This document shows, in pieces, positions 1 through 8,504 of a DNA stretch of 16,537 bases. Made by a program: the position numbers and the translations under genes. The DNA lies in assembly GCA_023230505.1 (NCBI GenBank), contig JALNXF010000011.1, positions 1 to 16,537 on the forward strand, written 5' to 3'. Numbering within the stretch: position 1 is the first letter of the stretch; every line of letters begins with the position of its first letter. Below the pieces are notes generated by a model, which was given only the letters and a program-made list of their open reading frames with translations, was not told the origin of the DNA and searched no databases. Source of the DNA: Candidatus Altimarinota bacterium. Its GTDB lineage: Bacteria; Patescibacteriota; Gracilibacteria; BD1-5; UBA2023.

Positions 1-360
1 TGTCTCTCAACAACACCAAAATAACAACTCTACCAGATAACTTAACAGTCGGCGGATGGTTGATTCTCTACAACACACCAATAACAAAACTACCAGATAA
101 CTTAACAGTCGGAGGAAGTTTGAATCTCAGCAACACACCAATAACAAAACTACCAGATAACTTGAAAGTCGGTGGAAGTTTGTCTCTCGACTACACCAAA
201 ATAACAACTCTACCAGATAACTTGACAGTCGTCGGATGGCTGAATCTCAACAACACCAAAATAACAAAACTACCAGATAACTTGAAAGTCGGCGGAGATT
301 TATATCTCTACAACACCAAAATAACATCAATCCCAAAATCAGCAAAAATAAAAGGGAGAA
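1..360 (+). repeat. 60-bp in-frame tandem repeats (five clear units plus one decaying unit)
   Basis: Units begin at 1, 61, 121, 181 and 241 with an exact 60-bp period; a sixth at 301 keeps only its first half. The core taccagataactt is identical in all five full units. Differences cluster at the codons around xLx, NTK/NTP, TT/TK and GGW/GGS/GGD, which would be the exposed positions of an LRR solenoid. The array may continue upstream of the window. Confidence 0.95.
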
Positions 361-449
361 TATATGGACTTAAAAATGAAAGTATTATGAAAAAATCAGA
401 ATTGAAACAGTTAATAAAAGAATGTATTTTAGAAGAAAATCTTATTTAG
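1..449 (+). CDS. Leucine-rich-repeat phage protein (3' part, 5' end outside window)
   Basis: The reading frame is open from the first bases (codons start at position 3) to TAG at 447-449, so the true start lies upstream; the TTG at 60 is only an internal codon. About 115 of 148 visible residues form 20-residue repeats of the pattern LPDNLxVGGxLxLxNTxITK, one per 60 bp. Such LRR-like solenoid repeats are common in phage and bacterial surface proteins and usually serve binding. After the last repeat the chain changes to a short charged tail with a predicted helix (KKSELKQLIKE), a kind of terminal helix I have seen in phage virion proteins. It precedes the tape-measure gene by 27 bases, so a virion-associated or host-recognition role is plausible but inferred. 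The specific function is unknown. Confidence 0.75.
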   Translation, partial: SLNNTKITTLPDNLTVGGWLILYNTPITKLPDNLTVGGSLNLSNTPITKLPDNLKVGGSLSLDYTKITTLPDNLTVVGWLNLNNTKITKLPDNLKVGGDLYLYNTKITSIPKSAKIKGRIYGLKNESIMKKSELKQLIKECILEENLI

Positions 450-476
450 ATATATATTTAAAATAAGGTATAGCCA

Positions 477-2978
477 ATGGCAAAAAACATAACAGATTTT
501 AGACCAGAAGAAATTAAAAATTTATTAAAAAATCTTTCTCCAAAAGATGCAGAATTGCTTTCTGATACTTTAGCCAAAAAATCAAGAAACAAAACACCAA
601 AAAAAGAAGGACCCGATCCTATAGTTAAAGCAACAAAAGCTACTAAAGAATCTGTTAAACAATTATCAAGTATAGTAACAGAATTAAATTCAAAAATGTC
701 TGCCGTCGGTAAAACAGTTTCAGCAACATTTGGAACTGGAACACTTTATAATAAATTAATTGAAAAAGCAATGACTTTACAAAAAATTCCAGGACAAAAT
801 GCAGCAGATGTTAAAACAAAAAATTTATTAGCAGCAAAATTAATTAGTTTAAGTACAGAATCATTATCAGAATCAACAGCAAATTCATTTACAGAATTTA
901 AACGATTAAATCCAGAATTTGAGTCGATAACTACATTAGCAGAAAAATTTGCGGATCAATTTCGTGCAGCTGGATATAATATTACAAAAGATAATACTCT
1001 TGTTTTAGAGATGGCAAAAGGAATGCAAGATGCTGCTGAAGCAGCAATGATGATAGACAAAGCCACGGGGGAAACAAAACTACAAGGAATACAGGCCTCA
1101 TTAGAAAAAATAAAAAAGAAAAATGAAGAATGGAATTCATTACTTGAACCAATATTAAATGTATATAATAAAATTAAGAACATAATAACAAGTAATACCG
1201 TTGCTACAGTTACATTTTTCACTATACTTACTAGTAAAATAATAAGTGCTGGAAAAGCTGCTCTTGAAATGAGAAAAGAATTAGGACTAAGTGTAATTCA
1301 AACGACTGAAATGTCTCTTAAAATGACTGAAACTGTTTGGAAAACTAAAGCTATCGGTGGAAATGCAAAAGAAGCAGCTGAAGCATTAACCGCCCTAGCA
1401 AACTATTCAGGCGATTTAAGTATGGCGACTGGTAATGCCGCAGCAAATGTCGTTAAAATGACTAAGTTAACAGGAATAAGTGCTGATACAGCAGCAAAAT
1501 TAAATGTTGTATTTAAACATACGGGGGGTGACTCACAGAAAATTGCTGATAATTTAACAAACACAGCTATAAATATTGCCAGAATGAATAATATTGCTCC
1601 CCAAAAATTTATGAACGAATTAGCAAATAATACAGAACGATTTGCTGGGATGTCTAAAAAGGGTGTAGAAAATATAATGGCCGCTACTGTTCAAGCAACA
1701 AAATTAAATGTTGAATATACTAAATTACTTGAAGTAGGAAACAAGTTTCTAGATGTACAGGGATTAATTGAAGATACAATGACTACTAACGCATTATTAG
1801 GAACTAATATTAACTTAACAAAAGCTGCAGCAAAGTATAATGCAAATGATATGAGGGGATTTATAGATTCATTAACTTCTGAATTAAAAAATATAGATCT
1901 TTCTAAATTATCAATGATCGAAAAACAACAAATCTCCCAGTTATTTGGTTTAACTACCGAAGAGTTACAAAATGTTATAAAAAACGCTGATAAAATAAAG
2001 GGAATAAACGGCGAGATAACAATGGATATGATAAAGAATGCATCTAAATTAGAAGGAACAAAAGAAAAATTTTGGGATGCGTTAGTCGGTTGGGCAACAC
2101 CACAAAATGTAACGATGGTTTTAGCCGGAGGTAAAATGTTATTTGGTGCATTGTCTATTTCATTTGGTGCAATAACTGGATTAATAGGGAAAACTGGAAC
2201 AAAATTAAGAGATGTTGCTAGTAAACTTTCATTTAAATCAACGGGAGGAACAAGTGCTGGGTTAAGTAAAATGTTTGATGGATTAGGAAAAATTAATACT
2301 ACCTCATTATTAAAAGGTGCTGGAGCTATTGCAATTATGGCTGGATCATTATTTATATTTGGAAAAGCATTGCAAGAATTTAAGGGAGTTGGAATAAAAG
2401 AAATGGCTGTTGCAGCTGGTGGAATGTTGACACTTGCCGGGGGGTTATATGCAATTGGAACTATAATAACATCACCTCAGGGTGCATTAGCACTTATTGG
2501 TGGAGCAGCAGCAATGGCAATCTTATCTGGTGCGTTGTGGATTTTTGGAAAGGCATTACAAGAAGTTGCCAAATCAATACCAATATTTGCAGATGGGTTT
2601 TCAAAATTAACTCCGGCAATAAAGGAATTGTCAGTAATGGTTTGGGCACTTCCATTGATTGGAGCTGGATTTGCTTCAATAGGAGCTGGATTAATTCCAT
2701 TAGCTATTGGCTTAGCGATGATAACTCCTCTTGTTCCTATATTATCTACTTTATCAAATTTATCTTCTACTATATTTAATAAAAACGAAAAAGAAGAAAC
2801 AAAAACAACTTCTTCTGAAAGAACTGAATTACAAATAATAGCTGATGATATATCTAGAATTAAAGATTTTATGTTAAATGGTGGGGCAAATATTTATATT
2901 GATGGAAGAAAAGTTGGTAGCTGGATGGGTAAATTACAATCAAATATCATAGCATTAGAAAATCGAGGATCAAAATAA
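477..2978 (+). CDS. Tail tape-measure protein
   Basis: This 833-residue protein is the longest gene in the window and opens the tail-gene run. The N-terminal 230 residues are charged and helix-rich. A hydrophobic stretch lies near 240-258. Residues 260-520 are Ala/Lys/Asn-rich helices, and 550-760 is strongly hydrophobic and Gly/Ala-rich. Two internal repeats share the segment IFGKALQE (627-634 and 689-696). This layout is typical of tape-measure proteins, which set tail length and later pass through the tube into the host envelope. The C-terminus carries IYIDGRKVGSWM (806-817), resembling the conserved end of many tape-measure proteins. A weak AAGG at 465-468 precedes the ATG. The next gene starts at the stop (TAATG). 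Identification rests on composition and context; T4 gp29 would be the functional counterpart. Confidence 0.8.
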   Translation: MAKNITDFRPEEIKNLLKNLSPKDAELLSDTLAKKSRNKTPKKEGPDPIVKATKATKESVKQLSSIVTELNSKMSAVGKTVSATFGTGTLYNKLIEKAMTLQKIPGQNAADVKTKNLLAAKLISLSTESLSESTANSFTEFKRLNPEFESITTLAEKFADQFRAAGYNITKDNTLVLEMAKGMQDAAEAAMMIDKATGETKLQGIQASLEKIKKKNEEWNSLLEPILNVYNKIKNIITSNTVATVTFFTILTSKIISAGKAALEMRKELGLSVIQTTEMSLKMTETVWKTKAIGGNAKEAAEALTALANYSGDLSMATGNAAANVVKMTKLTGISADTAAKLNVVFKHTGGDSQKIADNLTNTAINIARMNNIAPQKFMNELANNTERFAGMSKKGVENIMAATVQATKLNVEYTKLLEVGNKFLDVQGLIEDTMTTNALLGTNINLTKAAAKYNANDMRGFIDSLTSELKNIDLSKLSMIEKQQISQLFGLTTEELQNVIKNADKIKGINGEITMDMIKNASKLEGTKEKFWDALVGWATPQNVTMVLAGGKMLFGALSISFGAITGLIGKTGTKLRDVASKLSFKSTGGTSAGLSKMFDGLGKINTTSLLKGAGAIAIMAGSLFIFGKALQEFKGVGIKEMAVAAGGMLTLAGGLYAIGTIITSPQGALALIGGAAAMAILSGALWIFGKALQEVAKSIPIFADGFSKLTPAIKELSVMVWALPLIGAGFASIGAGLIPLAIGLAMITPLVPILSTLSNLSSTIFNKNEKEETKTTSSERTELQIIADDISRIKDFMLNGGANIYIDGRKVGSWMGKLQSNIIALENRGSK

Positions 2979-4714
2979 TGGCAGAATTTATAAGCACCAG
3001 ATTTTCTTCAAATGATCAATCGGCAATTTTTAATCCACCAAAAGGATTTCCCTATAATATTATGACCAAAACTCTGATGTCATTTAGTTATAATGATTAT
3101 AATAAAGAAAATATTCCTTCCGCACCTATGTATAGGCAAATTGGAAATCCAATCGGTAGTAATGATATTGAAATATTAATTAATAGTGCACAAGTAGACG
3201 TTGCCAGAATAAGTCAATGGATGTTCGCAACAGGTCGAGGAGCTAAATGGGTTGGTGAACAAGCTGGGTTACAAATGTCAAATCCAAATGTCGAATCAAT
3301 TCTTCCATTAAGTCAAAATAGAGTTTATATTCCAGCTAAATCATTAGCAAGTATTGGTACAGCTGGAACTGGGATACGATTTCAAAGATCAGGATTATTT
3401 GAATTAGAATATAGTTATGAAAATGAAATTAAAAACAATCAATTTCTTTTAGATGATCAATATAAAACTGGAAATAGATTAATACAGTTAGGAAAAGAAA
3501 TAAATATTACAAACACAACTATTATTAAAGAACAGTCAGAAAAAAATGCTAAAACAACTATAAACAAAAGAGGAAAATTATTTGGTTATCATCCGGGTAG
3601 AATATTTACAACATTATCTGGAATTGGTGGACCTAGTTCAATTTTTGGTGTCGGATATACATCTATAAGATCAGTTAAGCAAAGCTATGGTCCATTTAAT
3701 GATAATGATTTTAAAAATCAAGTTAGTTTACCGGAATATACTTATATTGATATTTCAAGTGAAAGAAATGATATAGGAGCTAATTTAGATTTTAATACTA
3801 ATAGGCTTATAAAAATATACAAAGAAGGAAATAAAAATCAAGTTAAAGAAAAAGATCCTGTAACATTTCCAGTTAATACTGAATCTAATGCTATTCTAAA
3901 ATTAAATGAAACAGATTTAAAAAAACAATTAGATAAAATAGAAGGAAATACTCAATCAAATGAACCTAATAAAAAAGTTACCAATTATATAATTAAAACT
4001 TATAATCAATTAAATAAAATTTCTGGGACTGTTATTGCTTCATCAAATAGAATGAATTCTTATAAATCAGTTAATGGAACTTATTTATATACATTATTCC
4101 AAGGCAATGAAAATAAAAATGGAAATAAAGATCGATCATATTATGAAAAATATATTAAGTATACCGATCCATTAAATGCGGATCAAGAAATCACTGCAGA
4201 AGATTATAAAGGAATAAAAATAAAGAGACTAGATGAACCAGATAATGTTCTTTACTTTAAAGCATTTATTGAAAATATTGGTGATTCATTTACACCCAAA
4301 TGGAATGATATAGCTTATATTGGAAGACCAGATACATTTAGAATATATACTGGTATAACAAGATCAATAAGTTTAACATTTTTGCTAGTTGATTTTAATG
4401 GGATGGAAAAAATTTGGAATAAAACGAATCAAATAGCTCAGTTTTGTAGCCCACGATTTTTTGATGATAAAATGATTTCACCTGTTTTAGAATTAACTGT
4501 TTTAGATTTATTTAAAGAAGTTGGATATATTGATAGTTTAATGATTGGAATTGAAAAAGATTATCCTTGGGATTTAAATCCCAAGCAAATTCCAGAAAGT
4601 GATAAATATGAACCATCTGTAAAACCAATGATCGCTTCTATTACAATGACATTCCAATCTATGATGGATAAGTTACCATCTAGTACAGCACAGTATTATA
4701 AAACCACAAATTAA
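2978..4714 (+). CDS. Tail/baseplate structural protein, tube-junction type
   Basis: This 578-residue protein starts at the last base of the tape-measure stop codon. The N-terminal part (about 84-140: GRGAKWVGEQAGLQMSNP, later RVYIPAKSL) and the C-terminal domain (about 425-570) look like those of structural proteins found downstream of tape-measure genes in T4-related phages. The C-terminal part has the pattern FKAFIENIGDSFTPKWN, then YIGRPDTFRIYTGITRSISL, then P-x-LELTVLDLF, a W-D-L turn (531-533) and PMIASITMTF. This is the arrangement I associate with tail-tube/baseplate junction or hub-adjacent proteins (roles like T4 gp48/gp54). The middle (150-420) is low-complexity, Asn/Lys-rich and probably variable. 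Exact position in the baseplate is inferred. Confidence 0.6.
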   Translation: MAEFISTRFSSNDQSAIFNPPKGFPYNIMTKTLMSFSYNDYNKENIPSAPMYRQIGNPIGSNDIEILINSAQVDVARISQWMFATGRGAKWVGEQAGLQMSNPNVESILPLSQNRVYIPAKSLASIGTAGTGIRFQRSGLFELEYSYENEIKNNQFLLDDQYKTGNRLIQLGKEINITNTTIIKEQSEKNAKTTINKRGKLFGYHPGRIFTTLSGIGGPSSIFGVGYTSIRSVKQSYGPFNDNDFKNQVSLPEYTYIDISSERNDIGANLDFNTNRLIKIYKEGNKNQVKEKDPVTFPVNTESNAILKLNETDLKKQLDKIEGNTQSNEPNKKVTNYIIKTYNQLNKISGTVIASSNRMNSYKSVNGTYLYTLFQGNENKNGNKDRSYYEKYIKYTDPLNADQEITAEDYKGIKIKRLDEPDNVLYFKAFIENIGDSFTPKWNDIAYIGRPDTFRIYTGITRSISLTFLLVDFNGMEKIWNKTNQIAQFCSPRFFDDKMISPVLELTVLDLFKEVGYIDSLMIGIEKDYPWDLNPKQIPESDKYEPSVKPMIASITMTFQSMMDKLPSSTAQYYKTTN

Positions 4715-5023
4715 ATGTATAAACGATATAATGATACCAAAATTCAAAATGATGAAGATGGTAAAAGATTTTTAGATCAAGTAATTTATCCAGAAATTAT
4801 AACGACTGAAGAAGATTTATATATTATTTCGACAAGGGGTGATAGATTAGATATATTTGCTCATCAATATTTAGGTGATGCTACATTATGGTATGTTATT
4901 GCCCAAGCAAATCATCTCGGAAAAGGAACTTTAGCAATCCCCCCCGGGTTACAGATAAGAATACCAACAAAAACATCAATTCAACAAATAACACAAGATT
5001 TTAAAAATATTAACAATAGTTAA
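4715..5023 (+). CDS. LysM-like baseplate protein (gp53-like)
   Basis: This 102-residue protein starts directly after the previous stop with no gap. Residues 41-84 have a LysM-type pattern: GDRLDIFAHQYLGDATLWYV, then an Ala-Asn pair, and a closing PPGLQIRIP. Small LysM-like proteins of this size occur in contractile-tail baseplates, for example T4 gp53 in the wedge and the gpX type of P2-like phages, where they act as structural clamps rather than peptidoglycan binders. The position between the junction-type protein and the hub genes supports a baseplate role. Which of the two classes it belongs to cannot be decided here. Confidence 0.7.
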   Translation: MYKRYNDTKIQNDEDGKRFLDQVIYPEIITTEEDLYIISTRGDRLDIFAHQYLGDATLWYVIAQANHLGKGTLAIPPGLQIRIPTKTSIQQITQDFKNINNS

Positions 5024-5028
5024 TAAAA

Positions 5029-5880
5029 ATGGCTGATAAAAATGCATTCTTAACAAATATAAGACCAGAAATTCAAGAAACATTGGCTACCAGACAAGAT
5101 AGCTCATTTAGAAGCAAATCTGTATGGTTTAAAGATAGAACTCCCTGGATTAGAATGTCATCATTGGTAAGCGTTGGCGGTGATACTGATATTAGAAAAC
5201 AATGGATACTATTTTCTGGAACAAGCTCAGTAAATTCTGATAATAAACTAGTTATTAAAGAAAAATTTCAAGATATTTATAAATTTAATAATAATCAATA
5301 TCAACGACCATTTCCGGGTATAACTAATTTACATATAGAAAATAAATCATCATATGGATCTGTTAGAGAGGCAACTATATCTTTTTCATGTTGGACGTTA
5401 GACCAATTAGAAATGCTTGAAAAGTTATATATGTCTTTAGGTATGCCGATTTTAACTGAATGGGGGTGGGGCACCGATTTAAATGGTATTCCAATAACTG
5501 AAAATCTTGCCTTAGAAGATCCAAGAGAAATTTCTTTTTATTGTATAGATAAAAAAATAAAAAAACTTGTAAATAAATGGAAAGGTCATTATGATGCAAT
5601 GATAGGATTAGTTACTGATTTTAGTTGGTCATTGACATCAGATGGGGGATTTGAATGTTCTTCTACTATTATATCACCCGGTGATATGTATTTATCAATG
5701 GGTACAAGAACCACAAGTAAACAAATTTACAAGAAAGATGATAATACAGGCACATATACTGCATCTGAAAATTTAGAATCAGCTATATTTAATTTTGTAA
5801 AAGATTTTAATTATCTTGTCGGTGAGGATCTTAAAAAACAAAATGATATTGGGCCAGCAAATGTTGGATTATATGGATAA
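5029..5880 (+). CDS. Baseplate hub protein, N-terminal half (apparently split gene)
   Basis: This 283-residue protein contains conserved blocks of a phage baseplate-hub family. They are RPFPGITNLHIENKSSYGSV, then REATISFSCWTLDQLEMLEK, then LYMSLGMPILTEWGWG (together about 93-148), and GHYDAMIGLVTDFSW with DGGFECSSTIISPGDM (187-220). From recall, related proteins are usually 800-1000 residues, with these blocks in the N-terminal part followed by further hub domains and sometimes a peptidase. Here the frame ends at TAA 5878-5880, and the missing domains occur in the next gene, 13 bases on and in another reading frame. This could be a natural two-gene hub or a broken gene. Both parts read as intact proteins, so I favour two functional subunits. 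Confidence 0.6.
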   Translation: MADKNAFLTNIRPEIQETLATRQDSSFRSKSVWFKDRTPWIRMSSLVSVGGDTDIRKQWILFSGTSSVNSDNKLVIKEKFQDIYKFNNNQYQRPFPGITNLHIENKSSYGSVREATISFSCWTLDQLEMLEKLYMSLGMPILTEWGWGTDLNGIPITENLALEDPREISFYCIDKKIKKLVNKWKGHYDAMIGLVTDFSWSLTSDGGFECSSTIISPGDMYLSMGTRTTSKQIYKKDDNTGTYTASENLESAIFNFVKDFNYLVGEDLKKQNDIGPANVGLYG

Positions 5881-5893
5881 AAGATAAGTTAGT

Positions 5894-7933
5894 ATGGCAG
5901 AAATTAAAGGAGTCGGAATAGTTATTAATTATAATGGATATCAAGAAGAAAATGAAAAAATATCTAATGGGGTGCCAAATGTTCCCTATAATTATTTTAT
6001 CACCTGGCATGCGGTAGAAGAACAAATTATTGGAAATATTGGATATACAAATATTACTAATAATAGCAGCATTGAAACATGTGAAAAAGAAAATCAAGAA
6101 GTTCCTTATGGACAGCAAACATTTTCTTCATATGTTACTCCACAACAAGTTTCATCGATTCCATTATCTACGCAAGTTGGACCATATTCTCCCGAATATA
6201 TAAATGAGCAAAAACAAAAAGAATTAGTATATAATCAAAAACAGAATTTATCTTTACAAAAATCCCCCGATAATTATTTTAATTATAATTTACCAAAATT
6301 TCCTATATTCAAAAATGACGATTTATTAATCAATTATGTTACGGGTGTTTACTCGGTTGATCCAGCTGTTTGTATTTTGCCAGTTGTCTCTAATAAAATT
6401 TTAATAACAGGAGGATATGAATTAAGTTTTGATAATATTTCTCCAATTAGATCAGGTGATTTTGGATCATTTAAAATATCACCTGTTAACGGAAATAGAA
6501 TATATTTGAAAGATATTTTAGTTAATCTTGGATTTTTTTATGAAGTTTATAAAAATACCAATACATTATCTGAATTATTAATGGGTCTATTAAATGGTAT
6601 ATCAAATGCTTGTGGAAATTTATGGGATTTTCAAATTATGATCGACGAAGAAAAAAGCAGTGAAATTACTATTGTTGACACAAAAACTGTCTCTGAAAAT
6701 TCAATGTCGGATCCAGAGATATTTAAATATTTTAAATTATATAATAAAGATAGTTCAGTTAGAGAAGCAACTTTAAATACTAATGTTCCGGCAAATATGA
6801 AAAATAGTATTATGTTAGATGCTTTTCTTGAGTATGATCAAACAAATCCAAAAGATTATGAGCAAGTAGGATTCAGGCACTTATATGATCAAGCTGTAAA
6901 AAGTCTTTTAAAAGAAGATAAATTCAGACCAATTCAAGCAGGTGAAAATTTAGTTAATTCTCCAAAAAAAGCAGAAGAAGATTCAAAATCTACAGAGCCT
7001 ATAAGTGTGCAGCTATATGAAATATATAAGAAACTTGAAAAAGGAAGAACAAGTGAAATTGTAGAAAGAGCAAAACAAATATTAAAAACTTATTTGGCAC
7101 AAATGACAATAGGTAGTGATAAAGCTCCATTGCCACATAAAAACTTTGTTTTATTTCCATTATCATTAACTTTAAAAATAGATGGAATCGCAGGTATAAC
7201 TTGGGGAAATAAGATAATGATAGATTATTTGCCGAAAAGATATATAGATAATAGTAAGTTCCAAGTTACTAATGTAAAACAAGATGTTTCAATAAACGAT
7301 TGGACAACTACTATTGAAACAATTTGGAGAATAATTCAACCATCGGAAATAAAATCTATAACTTCATCACAGCAAATATCAACATCATCTAATCCTATAA
7401 TGGATGAATGTTGGAAAAAAATTAATCCTAAAACTCCTCAAAATGGAGAACGAGTTCTCACGGGCGAAAGTAAGAAACGACTATATTTTCCGGATAGATC
7501 AAAAACTTCAAAGAAAGGTTATAAAAATGGATTTTTACCAGTTAATGAATTAACCCCATTGTCATTTAATTCTAAAATATTATTAGATCCAACGGCTGCA
7601 TATTATTTGGAAAAAATGAATAAGGCATACTTAGCTCAGGGGGGTGGAAGAAAAAATCTACCAATCTCATCCGGATATAGAGCATTCCAAGAACAAATCG
7701 AATGCAAAGAACATTGGATGAGAAAAGAAAAATGCCAAAATGCTGCTGAACCCGGAAAATCAAATCATGGATTTGCAAAATCTGTTGATTTTTCTACAGG
7801 GGGAACATTTAGTGATGGAAGTGAATTACATACTTGGTTACTTACTAATTCGAAAACATATTATTGGAAACCACTAGCCCAGCACGGCGATGAGTATTGG
7901 CATTTTGATTATACTGGAGTCACCTCACTTTAA
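5894..7933 (+). CDS. Baseplate hub protein, C-terminal half, with M15 (VanY-like) peptidase domain
   Basis: This 679-residue protein begins 13 bases after the previous hub half. Residues 30-40 (YNYFITWHAVEE) and the block ISNACGNLWDFQIMIDEE resemble the mid-part of hub proteins. A later block, LTLKIDGIAGITWG, then LPKRYIDNSKFQVT, then DWTTTIETIW, resembles the closing hub domain. The last 105 residues are a zinc D,D-peptidase of the M15 family. Visible are SGYRAF (593-598), SNHGFAKSVD (623-632, giving metal ligands H625 and D632) and EYWH (667-670, catalytic E667 and third ligand H670). The usual G and A in SxHxxGxAxD are replaced by A628 and S630, but the catalytic residues remain. The peptidase would cut peptidoglycan cross-links during tail penetration, a counterpart of the lysozyme on T4 gp5. 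No signal peptide is evident. Confidence 0.75.
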   Translation: MAEIKGVGIVINYNGYQEENEKISNGVPNVPYNYFITWHAVEEQIIGNIGYTNITNNSSIETCEKENQEVPYGQQTFSSYVTPQQVSSIPLSTQVGPYSPEYINEQKQKELVYNQKQNLSLQKSPDNYFNYNLPKFPIFKNDDLLINYVTGVYSVDPAVCILPVVSNKILITGGYELSFDNISPIRSGDFGSFKISPVNGNRIYLKDILVNLGFFYEVYKNTNTLSELLMGLLNGISNACGNLWDFQIMIDEEKSSEITIVDTKTVSENSMSDPEIFKYFKLYNKDSSVREATLNTNVPANMKNSIMLDAFLEYDQTNPKDYEQVGFRHLYDQAVKSLLKEDKFRPIQAGENLVNSPKKAEEDSKSTEPISVQLYEIYKKLEKGRTSEIVERAKQILKTYLAQMTIGSDKAPLPHKNFVLFPLSLTLKIDGIAGITWGNKIMIDYLPKRYIDNSKFQVTNVKQDVSINDWTTTIETIWRIIQPSEIKSITSSQQISTSSNPIMDECWKKINPKTPQNGERVLTGESKKRLYFPDRSKTSKKGYKNGFLPVNELTPLSFNSKILLDPTAAYYLEKMNKAYLAQGGGRKNLPISSGYRAFQEQIECKEHWMRKEKCQNAAEPGKSNHGFAKSVDFSTGGTFSDGSELHTWLLTNSKTYYWKPLAQHGDEYWHFDYTGVTSL

Positions 7934-7943
7934 AAATGAAATT

Positions 7944-8444
7944 ATGAAATTTTCTCCTTTTGATAAGAAAAATAAAAATTTAATTAATGTTGATTCAAAC
8001 CCCCAGGAAGAACCAACAGGATTAGAATTATTAAGGGATGATGATGTGTATGAATATTATATTTTAAAACAAAACTTTCTTAGATCATTCGAAACACCAA
8101 AAAATTCAATAGTATATCCCAAAGAATCAGATTATAAAAAAGGAAATTTTATTAGATATTTTATTAAAAAAAGAAATGATGAATTCGCACCTATTATAGA
8201 ATTAGATGAAAAACAATATAAACGAATGAATTCTTCTAAGAACGGAATAGACAAAAATATATATTATGGCATAGAAGTAGAATGGAAGCTAACTGGTCCA
8301 GAAAATGATATTATTAATAACAATATGATTGTTGTGTATGGTGTTAAGAATACAAATGAACGAACTCTGATAAATAAAAATACACAAATGCCTGGAATTC
8401 AAGATAAATTAAAAAATTTACAAGAATTTGCAAGAATAAACTGA
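7944..8444 (+). CDS. Conserved-looking tail/baseplate protein, function unknown
   Basis: I chose the ATG at 7944, 10 bases after the hub stop, giving 166 residues. An in-frame ATG at 7890 would add 18 residues overlapping the hub gene and has no ribosome-binding signal. The protein is soluble, with EYYILKQNFLRSF near the N-terminus, GNFIRYFIKKRND in the middle, YYGIEVEWKLTGP and a C-terminal PGIQDKLKNLQEFAR. I associate this combination with an uncharacterised protein encoded next to baseplate genes in related phages. A structural role is inferred from position as the last gene of the tail unit. The stop codon lies inside a possible terminator hairpin. Confidence 0.6.
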   Translation: MKFSPFDKKNKNLINVDSNPQEEPTGLELLRDDDVYEYYILKQNFLRSFETPKNSIVYPKESDYKKGNFIRYFIKKRNDEFAPIIELDEKQYKRMNSSKNGIDKNIYYGIEVEWKLTGPENDIINNNMIVVYGVKNTNERTLINKNTQMPGIQDKLKNLQEFARIN

Positions 8445-8464
8445 ATTATTCAGAAAATTTTTTT
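8441..8464 (+). terminator. Possible weak intrinsic terminator after the tail genes
   Basis: CTGAA-TTA-TTCAG (8441-8453) can form a 5-bp hairpin, followed by AAAA and seven T (8458-8464). The stem is short and only partly GC, and it overlaps the TGA stop of the preceding gene. Its place between the last tail gene and the polymerase gene is what makes it credible. Confidence 0.35.
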
Positions 8465-8504
8465 ATATTTATAGAAATTTTTAGTATCTAGTTAATTTTG
8501 TTAC

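Noticed and set aside
956..1222. Reverse-strand open frame of 88 codons inside the tape-measure gene
   Set aside because: It lies wholly within a well-supported + strand gene, and its Phe/Ile/Ser-rich product is what the complement of AT-rich coding DNA gives.
5830..5842. CTTAAAAAACAAA as a programmed frameshift site joining the two hub halves
   Set aside because: Shifting +1 there runs into TAA at 5885-5887 before the second ATG, so slippage alone cannot fuse the proteins.
5831..6118. Reverse-strand open frame across the hub-gene junction
   Set aside because: It overlaps two credible + strand genes, has no start signal, and is Asn/Ile/Phe-rich as expected for a shadow frame.
8493..8500. 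TAATTTTG, a match to the Bacteroidota -7 element before the polymerase gene
   Set aside because: It ends only four bases before the ATG, which would leave no leader, and no TTTG lies at the right distance upstream.
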